This document shows, piece by piece, positions 46,761 to 55,374 of a stretch of 64,000 nucleotides of DNA (positions within the stretch are counted from its first letter, which is position 1; each line of letters begins with the position of its first letter). The notes beneath the pieces were generated by a model. That model was not told the DNA's origin. It saw only the letters and a list, made by a program, of their open reading frames with translations, and searched no databases. The position numbers and the translations under genes were made by a program. The stretch covers positions 2,500,013 through 2,564,012 of the forward strand of contig NC_011138.3 in the NCBI RefSeq assembly GCF_000020585.3, in the 5' to 3' direction. Source of the stretch: Alteromonas mediterranea DE (GTDB taxonomy: Bacteria; Pseudomonadota; Gammaproteobacteria; Enterobacterales; Alteromonadaceae).

Positions 46761-49208
46761 CTAAATCGGCGAACCTGGCGGCAGCGGTTCTACTTCAAAG
46801 GTACTTGGCCATGTTTTGCTGGCCCAATAAGTATCAAACTGCTGTTTCAGTATTTCATACTGATTGTCGTCAGCCTTATCGTCTAGCCATTCGCTAAATT
46901 CAAGTAAAGCAAGTTCAGCTTCCATTCTTACTTCGGGCGCCAACTTATCGCTAGTTACCGCTTTCATCACTGCATTTAACGCTACTAGCTGTAAGCGTTT
47001 TGCTAATGGGCTTTGCGACTTATTTTTATACCAGTGTACGCTAAGTATCTGCTTCACAAGCATGGAAACACCTACTTTTTTGCGTCGGTCTTTAGTGCTT
47101 CTTGTTTGCCACTCTAAACGGTTTAAGCGTTCTGGGTGTAATAACAACTCAAAAGCAAAGTTGGATGCCGAAGCAGCGGCAGAAACAGGGTCCAACATTA
47201 AGCCCATTTTGCCCTTAAAATGCTCGCGAGTAATGTCGTCACCGTAGGCTGTAGGTGGAATAAGCGTGAGTACCGATTCAGGTATAGTGAGATAGTCTGC
47301 GGTAGTAGCGGTCAGTAACTGTTGCATTGCACGTTGCTGCACCGCGGGTGCTACAAACTGCTGGCCCTGCGCCTGGGTATAGTCGCCTTTGCGCTCGTAC
47401 TCATAAACTAAACCGCCTACTTGCTTTGCTACGGCTTCTAACTGGTAACGGTGAAGTAAGTAAATAGGCACTAAAGCATTTTCAAGGGACGACAAACTGC
47501 TGCTTGGGCTTAAGGTGTCCAAACCTAAGTTGGCTAATGCCTGTTCGCGCACTTGTGAAATTTCATCGAAAGCATCTAGTGGGTTGCTGCCATTTTCCCA
47601 CATATGGCCGTTTGCTGATGCATGTCGGCTGCTGCGGGTATCTGGGTCTGACTTAAAGCTTAAACCTTCGTTGCGACCTTTTACGATAATCTTTGCCAAG
47701 GCTTCGGCTTCTTCTACGTCGCTGGTAAAGTCTTGATAACCATATGCTACGGCGTGTATATCCCATGCGCCTATACCTTTGTCATAAGCGCTTTCCAGGC
47801 TTATTTTGCCATTTTTAATGCTAATTTTGGGGTGGGGATAATCCATCACAGACGCACGGTTGTTTTCACTTGCTGCAAAATTATGTGCTATGCCTAACGT
47901 ATGCCCTACTTCATGAGCAGACAACTGCCTAATACGATCTAGCGCCATTTCTTGCTGCACAGTGGTGTCGGTATTACCCTCTTTAAACGGGCTGGTTAGG
48001 CCAAGGGCGATTAAATAGTCTTGTCTTACACGCAGCGAACCTAAAGTAACGTGACCTTTGATAATTTCGCCCGTACGTGGGTCGACAACCGACGAACCAT
48101 AAGACCAGCCGCGGGTTGCGCGATGTACCCAGTTAATCACGTTGTAGCGCACGTCCATAGGGTCGGCACCTTCAGGCAGTACTTTGACCTGAAACGCATC
48201 TTTATAGCCTGCGGCTTCATAGGCTTGGTTCCACCAGCTTGCGCCTTCTTTAAGCGCGGTCATTACCGGCTCTGGAATACCTGGGTCAAGATAATACACA
48301 ATAGGCTCAACTGCTTCGCTCTTCGCCGCATGAGGTGTTTTCTTGTGTAAACGGTGGCGGGTAATAAAACGCTGTTCAGTAGGCTCGTTGATAGGTGTTG
48401 AGTAATCGAAATAACTGAACTTCCAGTAGCCTGAGTATGGGTGATACTCTCTGGGTGTGTAGTTATCGTCTGGCAGTGCCACAAACGAGTGATGCAAGTG
48501 AACCGTCACACTTTCTGGATCGGGCGTAACTTGCTGCACGTATTCGCCCGGCTTTTTACCAGCAAAAGTGACTAAAGCCTCTAATTCAGTATTCTTTTCG
48601 AAGCCTTTGGTTTTAGGTAAGTATACGCCACTGCGCATTTTATCTACGCTGAAACTACCTTGGTTGGTGCGCGCCATACGGTTGCCAATGCCGTGAATAT
48701 CACTTAACAAGAAAGGCGTATAATCAATAAGGCTGGCGCTGTCGTTTTTAGCCACCAGCGTAAAGCCAGCTATGACCGAGTCTGCAAAAGCCTCATCAAT
48801 ACTCTGCTTTTCAGCGTCGCTGCCGTGGGCCGCGCGGTATTTGGTGTTGTGCTGCTTTAATAAAACCTTATTGCCAAATTTTTCAAAGCTGACTAAGCGC
48901 GTATCACCCAACTGCCCGCGATCAAGGCCTATATCGTTTGAACCTACGCCATAAGGCAAACTGCTTTGGAACAAATATTCGGCATCGCTTGTAGGCACGG
49001 CCAAGTAAACTTTGTCGCTTTCATCGTCATAGTAAACGGGGATTAAACCATCTTTTTTGGTCATATCGCTGGTGAATTCACCAATGCTTGGTAACGCTGC
49101 CCAAGCTGAAGACGTAGACACGACAAACAATAGCGTAATCGCAATGGCAAATTTGCCAGAAGCTTTTACTTGTCGCGCCGCTTTATGAAAAATGTTCAAT
49201 TGCAGCAT
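46761..49208 (-). CDS. Exported zinc metalloprotease (DUF5117/DUF4953 type)
   Basis: An 815-residue secreted or periplasmic protease. A signal peptide covers about residues 1-36 (ending SSAWA). The N-terminal DUF5117-like part is followed by a metzincin-like zinc site SAHEVGHTLGIAHNF near residue 431 and an SVMDYPHP turn carrying the Met-turn residue. The C-terminal DUF4953-like part is helical. This architecture is common in marine Bacteroidetes and Alteromonadales, with unknown natural substrate. Confidence 0.9.
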   Translation of the reverse strand: MLQLNIFHKAARQVKASGKFAIAITLLFVVSTSSAWAALPSIGEFTSDMTKKDGLIPVYYDDESDKVYLAVPTSDAEYLFQSSLPYGVGSNDIGLDRGQLGDTRLVSFEKFGNKVLLKQHNTKYRAAHGSDAEKQSIDEAFADSVIAGFTLVAKNDSASLIDYTPFLLSDIHGIGNRMARTNQGSFSVDKMRSGVYLPKTKGFEKNTELEALVTFAGKKPGEYVQQVTPDPESVTVHLHHSFVALPDDNYTPREYHPYSGYWKFSYFDYSTPINEPTEQRFITRHRLHKKTPHAAKSEAVEPIVYYLDPGIPEPVMTALKEGASWWNQAYEAAGYKDAFQVKVLPEGADPMDVRYNVINWVHRATRGWSYGSSVVDPRTGEIIKGHVTLGSLRVRQDYLIALGLTSPFKEGNTDTTVQQEMALDRIRQLSAHEVGHTLGIAHNFAASENNRASVMDYPHPKISIKNGKISLESAYDKGIGAWDIHAVAYGYQDFTSDVEEAEALAKIIVKGRNEGLSFKSDPDTRSSRHASANGHMWENGSNPLDAFDEISQVREQALANLGLDTLSPSSSLSSLENALVPIYLLHRYQLEAVAKQVGGLVYEYERKGDYTQAQGQQFVAPAVQQRAMQQLLTATTADYLTIPESVLTLIPPTAYGDDITREHFKGKMGLMLDPVSAAASASNFAFELLLHPERLNRLEWQTRSTKDRRKKVGVSMLVKQILSVHWYKNKSQSPLAKRLQLVALNAVMKAVTSDKLAPEVRMEAELALLEFSEWLDDKADDNQYEILKQQFDTYWASKTWPSTFEVEPLPPGSPI

Positions 49209-49387
49209 GCAGTTAGTCCTTATTATTGTGAGTTTCTAGCCTACCCTATGTGGTGACGTTTGCCCATGGTAATTCATCGTTTTAACGCGCCTGGCATACT
49301 AAGCGAGTTTCTTTTTCTCTAAAGAATTTACTTGAATCACAACCAAGAGTAAGCCCTAATTGCGTTATCGATTTAACAGCTCAAACT

Positions 49388-50620
49388 ATGAAGGGTTTAA
49401 TTTTGAAGTTTACTTCTCGCGCTACCGCTATTTCTCCGTTTCTCGCCATGGCCTACGGTGAAAAAGCCACAGTACTTGAACAGCAAGGTAAAGACGTTAT
49501 TCGACTAAATCTTGGTGAGCCTGATTTCGGCGCACCCGCACCCGTACTTGCGGCAATGAAAGAAAGCATGGACACCCCTGATTTTCCCTATACCTCTGCA
49601 TTGGGTATTCCTGAACTACGCCAAGCAGTTGCTAGCTTTTACGAAACTAAACACGGCGTAAAGATAAGCCCTTCACGCGTGGTCGTAACCGCTGGCGCGT
49701 CTGGTGCGTTACTTTTGGCAAGCGCAGCATTGGTTGAGCCAGGCGACAACGTGATTTTGGGCGACCCGTCTTACCCGTGTAATCGACGCTTTTTAAACGC
49801 ATTTGGCGCAGAGGTAACGCTAGTACCAACACGCAGTGAGGATAATTTTCAGCTAACCGCAGCAAGTGTTGCAGACAATTGGAAGCAGAACACCAAAGGT
49901 GTACTTATCGCCACACCAGCCAATCCAACAGGCACGGCGATAGATAAAGACGAACTGTATAAGATTGGACAATACTGCAAAGCCAAGGGTGGCTTTTTAA
50001 TTGTTGATGAAATTTACTTAGATCTTTCGCTTTCTGCCGATGTTGATTCTACAGATTCCCAAGCAACCCACAACACCGACACTAAACTTCAAACCGTGCT
50101 TGCCAGCGCAGACTTGCAAGATACCGTGGTAGTCATTAACAGTTTCTCTAAGTACTTTGGTATGACGGGTTGGCGTCTTGGTTGGTGCGTAGTGCCTGAA
50201 GCAATGACACCCGTCATTGAAAAGCTCGCGCAGAATTTGTTTATCTGCCCCTCTACCCTTTCTCAAAAAGCCGCACTTGCGTGCTTTACCCCTGAAGCGT
50301 TGGCGCAGTGCGAGCAAAACCGCAATACGCTGATAGAGCGTGCAACTCTTGTTTTTGATGCACTTCAAAATATGGGGCTTAGTTTAGATGCAAAGCCTGA
50401 CGGCGCGTTTTACGCTTACATCAATATCAAACATACAGGCATAAGTGCTATCGAATTCTGTGATGCCCTGCTCTCGCAATATTATGTGGCGCTTACGCCG
50501 GGTAATGATTTTGGCGAACACAATGCTGATCAGTACGTAAGGCTGTCTTTCGCTACCAGCATTGAACGTTTGAATGAAGGCCTGTCGCGGCTAGCAAAGT
50601 TCGTTGAATCATTAGGCTAA
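49388..50620 (+). CDS. Class I PLP aminotransferase
   Basis: A 410-residue aspartate-aminotransferase-fold protein. VIRLNLGEPDFGAPAPVL, ATPANPTGTAID, and the PLP lysine in INSFSKYFGMTGWRLGW are conserved. An extra ~15-residue insertion follows the IVDEIYLDLSLS segment. The ATG at 49388 has no clear ribosome site; TTG at 49403 has AAGGG seven bases before it and may be the true start. The amino acid substrate cannot be told. Confidence 0.9.
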   Translation: MKGLILKFTSRATAISPFLAMAYGEKATVLEQQGKDVIRLNLGEPDFGAPAPVLAAMKESMDTPDFPYTSALGIPELRQAVASFYETKHGVKISPSRVVVTAGASGALLLASAALVEPGDNVILGDPSYPCNRRFLNAFGAEVTLVPTRSEDNFQLTAASVADNWKQNTKGVLIATPANPTGTAIDKDELYKIGQYCKAKGGFLIVDEIYLDLSLSADVDSTDSQATHNTDTKLQTVLASADLQDTVVVINSFSKYFGMTGWRLGWCVVPEAMTPVIEKLAQNLFICPSTLSQKAALACFTPEALAQCEQNRNTLIERATLVFDALQNMGLSLDAKPDGAFYAYINIKHTGISAIEFCDALLSQYYVALTPGNDFGEHNADQYVRLSFATSIERLNEGLSRLAKFVESLG

Positions 50621-50755
50621 TGGCTTTATGCCCCTCGTTTAATTTCGTGAATAGACAAATATTACCTAAAAAAATGATAGGTATCGGCACTAGTGCGTAT
50701 ATTGGGATAATAGATTGGCGAGAACTGCCGAAGCGAAATAAAACAGGATAAAACA

Positions 50756-51931
50756 ATGAGTAACGAACGCGAATTTGATGTAGTTATTTTTGGTGCTACA
50801 GGTTTTACAGGCCAGTTAGTGGCGGAGTACTTTCAAGCTCAGTATGGTAGCGACAGCAGTGTGAAATGGGCAGTGGCAGGTCGTAACGAAGCCAAGCTTA
50901 ACAAACTAAAACAAGAATTAGGCATTAGCGATAGCGTTGCTAGCATTGTAGCAGACGGCGACGACGCTGAAGCACTTGATGCCATGACCAAGCGCACAGC
51001 GGTGGTACTTACCACTGTAGGCCCGTATCAAATTTATGGCGAAAAATTGCTTTCTGCGTGTGTAGACAATGGCACAGGCTATACAGACTTATGCGGTGAG
51101 CCAGCGTGGATGCACCAAATGATCAAGAAGTACGAAGCGAAGGCCAAAGAAACTGGCGCAAACATTGTATTTTCTTGCGGCTTCGACTCAGTACCGTTTG
51201 ACTTAGGTGTTCACTACTTACAAGCGCATGCTAAAAAGCAAACTGGCGACGTGATTGAATACGTTAAAGGTCGCGTTCGCAAGATGCAGGGAACCTTCTC
51301 TGGTGGCACGGCTGCCAGCTTAAAAGCGACCATGGCGGCAGCGCACAAAGATAAGTCGGTAATGGCGGCGCTTGTTAACCCGCATTCGTTAACCGACGGC
51401 GCTTCAAATCAGCCACAGCCAGACGGCAACAAGCCTTATTTCGATGAACAATTAGGTACATGGGTTGCGCCATTTATTATGGCGGCTATCAATACTAAGA
51501 ACGTTCACCGCTCTAACTACCTAGCAGAATACGCTTACGGTAAAAACTTCCAGTACGATGAAATGATGATGACGGGGCCTGGCGAGAAAGGCGAAGCCAT
51601 GGCGAATCACGTAGCAAAAGATAAGTCGCTTGCCAGCGATGATGGCCCTAAACCTGGTGAAGGTCCAAGCAAAGAAGAGCGTGAAAACGGATTTTACGAT
51701 GTAATGTTTGTGGGCACAGCCACCAATGGCGATATGCTTGCGATATCGGTAAAAGGCGACAAAGACCCAGGCTATGGCTCTACCAGCAAGATGATTTCAG
51801 AATCGGCCCTTTGCTTGTGTAAAGACGTTAACCTGCAAGGCGGCTTTTTTACACCAGCGGCAGCCTTTGGCGATAAGCTAATTAGCCGCTTGGAGGAAAA
51901 AGCGGGCTTAACCTTTGCTATCGAGAAATGA
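50756..51931 (+). CDS. Saccharopine-dehydrogenase-like reductase
   Basis: A 391-residue NAD(P)-binding protein. The Rossmann site VVIFGATGFTGQLVAEYF starts at residue 9; TTVGPYQIYGEKLLSACVDNGTGYTDLCGE is the typical family segment. It is closer to the trans-acting enoyl reductase/saccharopine-dehydrogenase-like oxidoreductase group (as in human SCCPDH) than to lysine metabolism enzymes. Its substrate is unknown. Confidence 0.87.
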   Translation: MSNEREFDVVIFGATGFTGQLVAEYFQAQYGSDSSVKWAVAGRNEAKLNKLKQELGISDSVASIVADGDDAEALDAMTKRTAVVLTTVGPYQIYGEKLLSACVDNGTGYTDLCGEPAWMHQMIKKYEAKAKETGANIVFSCGFDSVPFDLGVHYLQAHAKKQTGDVIEYVKGRVRKMQGTFSGGTAASLKATMAAAHKDKSVMAALVNPHSLTDGASNQPQPDGNKPYFDEQLGTWVAPFIMAAINTKNVHRSNYLAEYAYGKNFQYDEMMMTGPGEKGEAMANHVAKDKSLASDDGPKPGEGPSKEERENGFYDVMFVGTATNGDMLAISVKGDKDPGYGSTSKMISESALCLCKDVNLQGGFFTPAAAFGDKLISRLEEKAGLTFAIEK

Positions 51932-52095
51932 GGTTTAAGAACGAAATTAAAAGCAGCGGCGGCCAGTTTAAGCGTGGATAAGCTTTTAACTAAAACCTGG
52001 GCTGCTGCATAACCGCTAGAGATAGCGCTTTGTTCGTGTGATAAGCGCGATGCTATAATTCGAAAAGCTGCGTTGGTTAGCGCTTTGGAGATTTT

Positions 52096-52133
52096 AAAAA
52101 AAGGCTGAACACAATTTGTGCTCAGCCTTTTTT
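52096..52133. terminator. Bidirectional terminator between convergent genes
   Basis: Near-perfect stem AAAGGCTGAACACAA / TTGTGCTCAGCCTTT flanked by A and T runs, between the reductase gene and the HisC-like gene. Confidence 0.88.
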
Positions 52134-52157
52134 CTGCGCTAGGTGTTATTATTTTTT

Positions 52158-53339
52158 TTAAGCAAGTACTGCTTTTAATGCTTTAACGCAAGCATCTGTT
52201 TCTGCGGGCGTGCCTACGCTGATGCGCGACCATGAGTCATAACCGGGCCATGTGCGCCCTACAACCTTTATGCCTTGGGCTTTCATTTTTTCCGCGAATT
52301 TATCGTGCGGCATGCCCGTATCCATGTAAATGAAATTACCTTGAGGGTTCGGCGCATAAGGCTGCTTCAATTCTTTAGCTACGTTTACTAATTTGTCACG
52401 CTCGGTTTTAATCCGTGAACGCATGGTATTTAGGTTTGCATGGTCGTCCATACTTGCCATACCTGCCACGAGTGCCAAGTAGTTCACACCGCCCATTCGC
52501 AACATACCGCCCATGGTTTTAGCTTGCTCAGACGGCATTATGGCATAACCTAAGCGCTGGCCTGCCATGGCGTGAATTTTCGAAAACGTACGGCAAATTA
52601 CCACGTTGTGCCCCTCTGCGACTAGCTTCGATTGCACATTAGCCGGGTAAGCATCAGACATTTCAATGTAGGCTTCATCAATAAATACCTGTGCTTTTTT
52701 CGACACGCGTTTTGCAAAAGCGGTAAGTTTGGCTGCATCTACCACGCTACCCGTCGGGTTGTTCGGGTTGCACACGTAAACCGCAGTGGTATCTTCAGTT
52801 ACCGCTGCTTCAATTGCATCTAAATCGAAAGTCATATCGGCAGCAAGGGGTACGTAAGTAACATCGGCGCCCATAAATTCAGCGCCTCGCGGTACACCTT
52901 CGTAAGTGGCCATAGACGTTACCAGCTTATTACCGTTTTTCGTGATCCAGTCGGCATAACCAAATAATATAGGTGAAGAACCGTTCGTGATAACGATTTG
53001 ATCGGCAGAGACACCCTCTTGTTTGGCAATTTTCTGCGCTAACACTTCAACCGTAGCATCGGTATAGCGAGCAAGATTCAAAAGCTCACTTTGCATGGCT
53101 TTTGCCGCTTTTTTAGACGGGCCAAACGCATTTTCATTCGACGATAAACGAACAAGACCGTCATTTACATTAGGGGTTGCAGATGGAAAGTGTTCGGTTG
53201 GCATACCGGCCGCTCGTAGGTCGCCCATAATACTGTCGACACTCGTCGTTAGCGCTACCGCACCTGCTCCTAAGCCCACTGATTTTAACCAATTACGACG
53301 TGAAGAATTCACCGAGGTTTGTTGTACGTTTTTATTCAT
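52158..53339 (-). CDS. Tat-exported HisC-like aminotransferase
   Basis: A 393-residue histidinol-phosphate-aminotransferase-like PLP enzyme with a clear twin-arginine signal: SSRRNWLKSVGLGAGAVALT at residues 12-31. The mature enzyme has VRLSSNENAFGPS, CNPNNPTGSVVD, FIDEAYIEMS and the PLP-lysine segment RTFSKIHAMAGQRLGYA. Export after folding would put the holoenzyme in the periplasm. It stands alone and no his genes are nearby, so it is not the biosynthetic HisC. The substrate is unknown. Confidence 0.9.
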   Translation of the reverse strand: MNKNVQQTSVNSSRRNWLKSVGLGAGAVALTTSVDSIMGDLRAAGMPTEHFPSATPNVNDGLVRLSSNENAFGPSKKAAKAMQSELLNLARYTDATVEVLAQKIAKQEGVSADQIVITNGSSPILFGYADWITKNGNKLVTSMATYEGVPRGAEFMGADVTYVPLAADMTFDLDAIEAAVTEDTTAVYVCNPNNPTGSVVDAAKLTAFAKRVSKKAQVFIDEAYIEMSDAYPANVQSKLVAEGHNVVICRTFSKIHAMAGQRLGYAIMPSEQAKTMGGMLRMGGVNYLALVAGMASMDDHANLNTMRSRIKTERDKLVNVAKELKQPYAPNPQGNFIYMDTGMPHDKFAEKMKAQGIKVVGRTWPGYDSWSRISVGTPAETDACVKALKAVLA

Positions 53340-53710
53340 ATTTCGCTCTGCCTTCCATCTAGATTCTCTTTAGACTAAAGGCTTAATTTTGGGTGCGCAA
53401 TAGCGGAAAACACCTAACCCATTGAGCCAAATGCACTTTTTGCGTGCATGAAACGCACTAAAATTGACAACATAAGAAGTTTTAACGTGTTAAGCCGGTA
53501 CATAACGGTGCAGTGTTCTCGGAACCAGTTTACTGTTTGCGATGAATGACATTTTTTACAGTCCCAGCTGCCGCCTCAAGCTACTCTCATTTGGTGGTAT
53601 CTCCAATACTCAGTATTGGATAACTAAACGTAAACCATCTGCTCAAATACCGAGTAAGAATCACTACAACACATGATTTATTCACTTACTTTGTACAACA
53701 GGAGTTAAAC
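53340..53710. other. Intergenic region with a 9-bp palindrome
   Basis: About 370 bp without a gene between the divergent HisC-like and Rho-N genes. TCCAATACT (53602-53610) and AGTATTGGA (53612-53620) form a perfect dyad with a one-base centre, 91 bp before the Rho-N start, suggesting an operator. Nothing else was recognised. Confidence 0.45.
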
Positions 53711-53974
53711 ATGGCTAAGGATCACGGTAATCAAATTAAGAACGATGACACGTATGAGGCACTTCGTGACGAGGGCTACAGTAAAGAAAAGTCTGCACGT
53801 ATCGCTAATGCACAGGCAAATAGTCAGCAAACGCCGTCTAAAGATGGTGGTAAAGCCAATAAATACGAAGAACGCACCAAAGATGAGCTGTATCAAAAAG
53901 CCAAAGAAGTAGGTATCGAAGGTCGCTCTACGATGAGCAAAGACGAGTTAATCGATGCACTGCGCAATCATTGA
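53711..53974 (+). CDS. Small Rho-N-domain protein (DUF7218-like)
   Basis: An 87-residue hydrophilic protein. The first half (YEALRDEGYSKEKSARIANAQAN) is a charged helical domain also found alone in many bacteria. The second half (RTKDELYQKAKEVGIEGRST, then MSKDELIDALRNH) is a SAP/Rho-N-like nucleic-acid-binding helix pair. Binding to DNA or RNA is likely; its role is unknown. A good AGGAG ribosome site precedes the ATG. Confidence 0.82.
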   Translation: MAKDHGNQIKNDDTYEALRDEGYSKEKSARIANAQANSQQTPSKDGGKANKYEERTKDELYQKAKEVGIEGRSTMSKDELIDALRNH

Positions 53975-54115
53975 TGCGCTTAGCACAACATTTCCAGCGA
54001 AGGCCGCACGCAGGAATTATAGCTTCCTGATAGCTTAGCGAAGAACAACCTCTGCCTGGTGCATTATTGTTTAAATTGCTGAGCTTAGGGAAATGCCCCA
54101 TCGCTTCAACAAACT

Positions 54116-54151
54116 CATGAAATTCGTTCATGCAAAAATGAAATTAAGTCA
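54116..54151 (+). promoter_or_regulatory. MetR box and second MetR-like site before mesX
   Basis: CATGAA-ATTCG-TTCATG (54116-54132) contains the MetR consensus TGAA-N5-TTCA with arms extended to six bases. TGAA-ATTAA-GTCA (54139-54151) is a second site with one mismatch, centred 21 bp (two helical turns) away. A TATAAC -10 candidate lies at 54176-54181 without a good -35, the expected layout for an activated promoter. MetR binding is inferred. Confidence 0.65.
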
Positions 54152-54245
54152 TTTTTATTCATAAATAAAACAGCGTATAACGTACTCATTGCTTTTACAG
54201 CATTGACGATACTCAGTTTAACTTTAGGAATAGAAGCGCATTCTC

Positions 54246-55235
54246 ATGAACAAAAACGTGAACACTGAATTTTCATTTACCATTAACAGCGTTAAGTTTA
54301 ATGAAGATTATCGCCCTTCAGATAACACGCGTATTACCACTAACTTTGCAAACCTAGCCCGCGGAGAGCGCCGTAAGGAGAACCTACGGGACGCCCTAAG
54401 CATGATTAATAATCGCTTCAATGCATTAGCTAGCTGGGATAATTTAAGTGGCGATCGGTATTCTGTTGAACTGGAAATTATATCTGTAGATATTGATGTA
54501 GAAGGTAATGGCAACACCTTTCCTACTATCGAAATATTGCAAACCAACATTATTGACACCGAGACCGGCAAGCGCACACAAGGTATTGTCGGTAACAACT
54601 TTTCTTCCTATGTTCGTGACTATGACTTCAGCGTACGCCTGTCTAATCACAACCGCGGCCAGTCTTCGTTCAGTGTGCCTAACGATTTCGGCGACCTACA
54701 CGGTAAGCTATTTAAATACTTCGTGAATTCTGACGCGTATAAAGCACACTTTTCTAAGCTGCCAGTTATTTGCTTAAGCGTTTCAGACAACAAAACCTAC
54801 CGTAGAACCGAAAACCAGCACCCTGTATTGGGGTTTGAATATCAGCCTAATGAGTCGTCGCTAACGGAACAGTACTTTAAAAAAATGGGCTTAAATGTGC
54901 GTTACTTTATGCCGCCTAACAGTGCAGCTCCTTTTGCATTTTATTTCTTTGGTGACTTGTTAAACGATTACACCAACTTAGAGCTTATTAGCACTATCGC
55001 GACGATGGAAACGTTTCAGAAAATCTATCGCCCTGAGATTTACAACGCGAATGCGCAAGCAGGCCTTTACTATAAGCCTAACTTAAAAAACAGCGATCAC
55101 TCGCTAACACGCATCGTCTACGACCGCGAAGAACGTTCTCATTTAGCTGTAGAACAGGGTAAATTTGTTGAAGAGAACTTTTTAAAGCCCTATCAGCACA
55201 AGCTGGAGCAATTTACGGCAAGTTACGCCAGATAA
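54246..55235 (+). CDS. mesX: DUF1852 protein MesX, partner of MesD
   Basis: A 329-residue protein of the DUF1852 family. Work on folate-independent methionine synthases showed that this family (MesX) is needed with MesD for methionine formation under oxygen in other bacteria. Recognisable parts are the start FTINSVKFNEDYRPSDNTRITTNFANLARG and NRRGESR-like GERRKENLRDALSMINNRFNAL. No signal peptide is seen, so it is cytoplasmic. It lies 139 bp before mesD, behind MetR-type sites. Its biochemical role is not settled. Confidence 0.85.
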   Translation: MNKNVNTEFSFTINSVKFNEDYRPSDNTRITTNFANLARGERRKENLRDALSMINNRFNALASWDNLSGDRYSVELEIISVDIDVEGNGNTFPTIEILQTNIIDTETGKRTQGIVGNNFSSYVRDYDFSVRLSNHNRGQSSFSVPNDFGDLHGKLFKYFVNSDAYKAHFSKLPVICLSVSDNKTYRRTENQHPVLGFEYQPNESSLTEQYFKKMGLNVRYFMPPNSAAPFAFYFFGDLLNDYTNLELISTIATMETFQKIYRPEIYNANAQAGLYYKPNLKNSDHSLTRIVYDREERSHLAVEQGKFVEENFLKPYQHKLEQFTASYAR

Positions 55236-55374
55236 ATTCTCTGACAATGGCAATTCGCAACTTACGAATTGCAATGTTCAACGCGTTCAGTTTGAACCAT
55301 CAAATTTTGATGGGGCGGCACGGTTCGCCCCAGATGCACTAATACAAATTGTCGACTAAAAGAAAATAAATCAC
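55236..55374 (+). promoter_or_regulatory. Hairpin-rich mesX-mesD intergenic region
   Basis: Three perfect inverted repeats follow one another: GCAATTCG / CGAATTGC (55250-55272), CCATCAAATTTTGATGG (55297-55313) and GGGGCG / CGCCCC (55312-55331). The last two share bases, so they exclude each other as RNA structures. None has a terminator T run. A smaller GTTCA / TGAAC pair lies at 55285-55297. Confidence 0.5.

Noticed and set aside
54011..54029. CAGGAA / TTCCTG hairpin as terminator after the Rho-N gene
   Set aside because: The stem is short and no T run follows.
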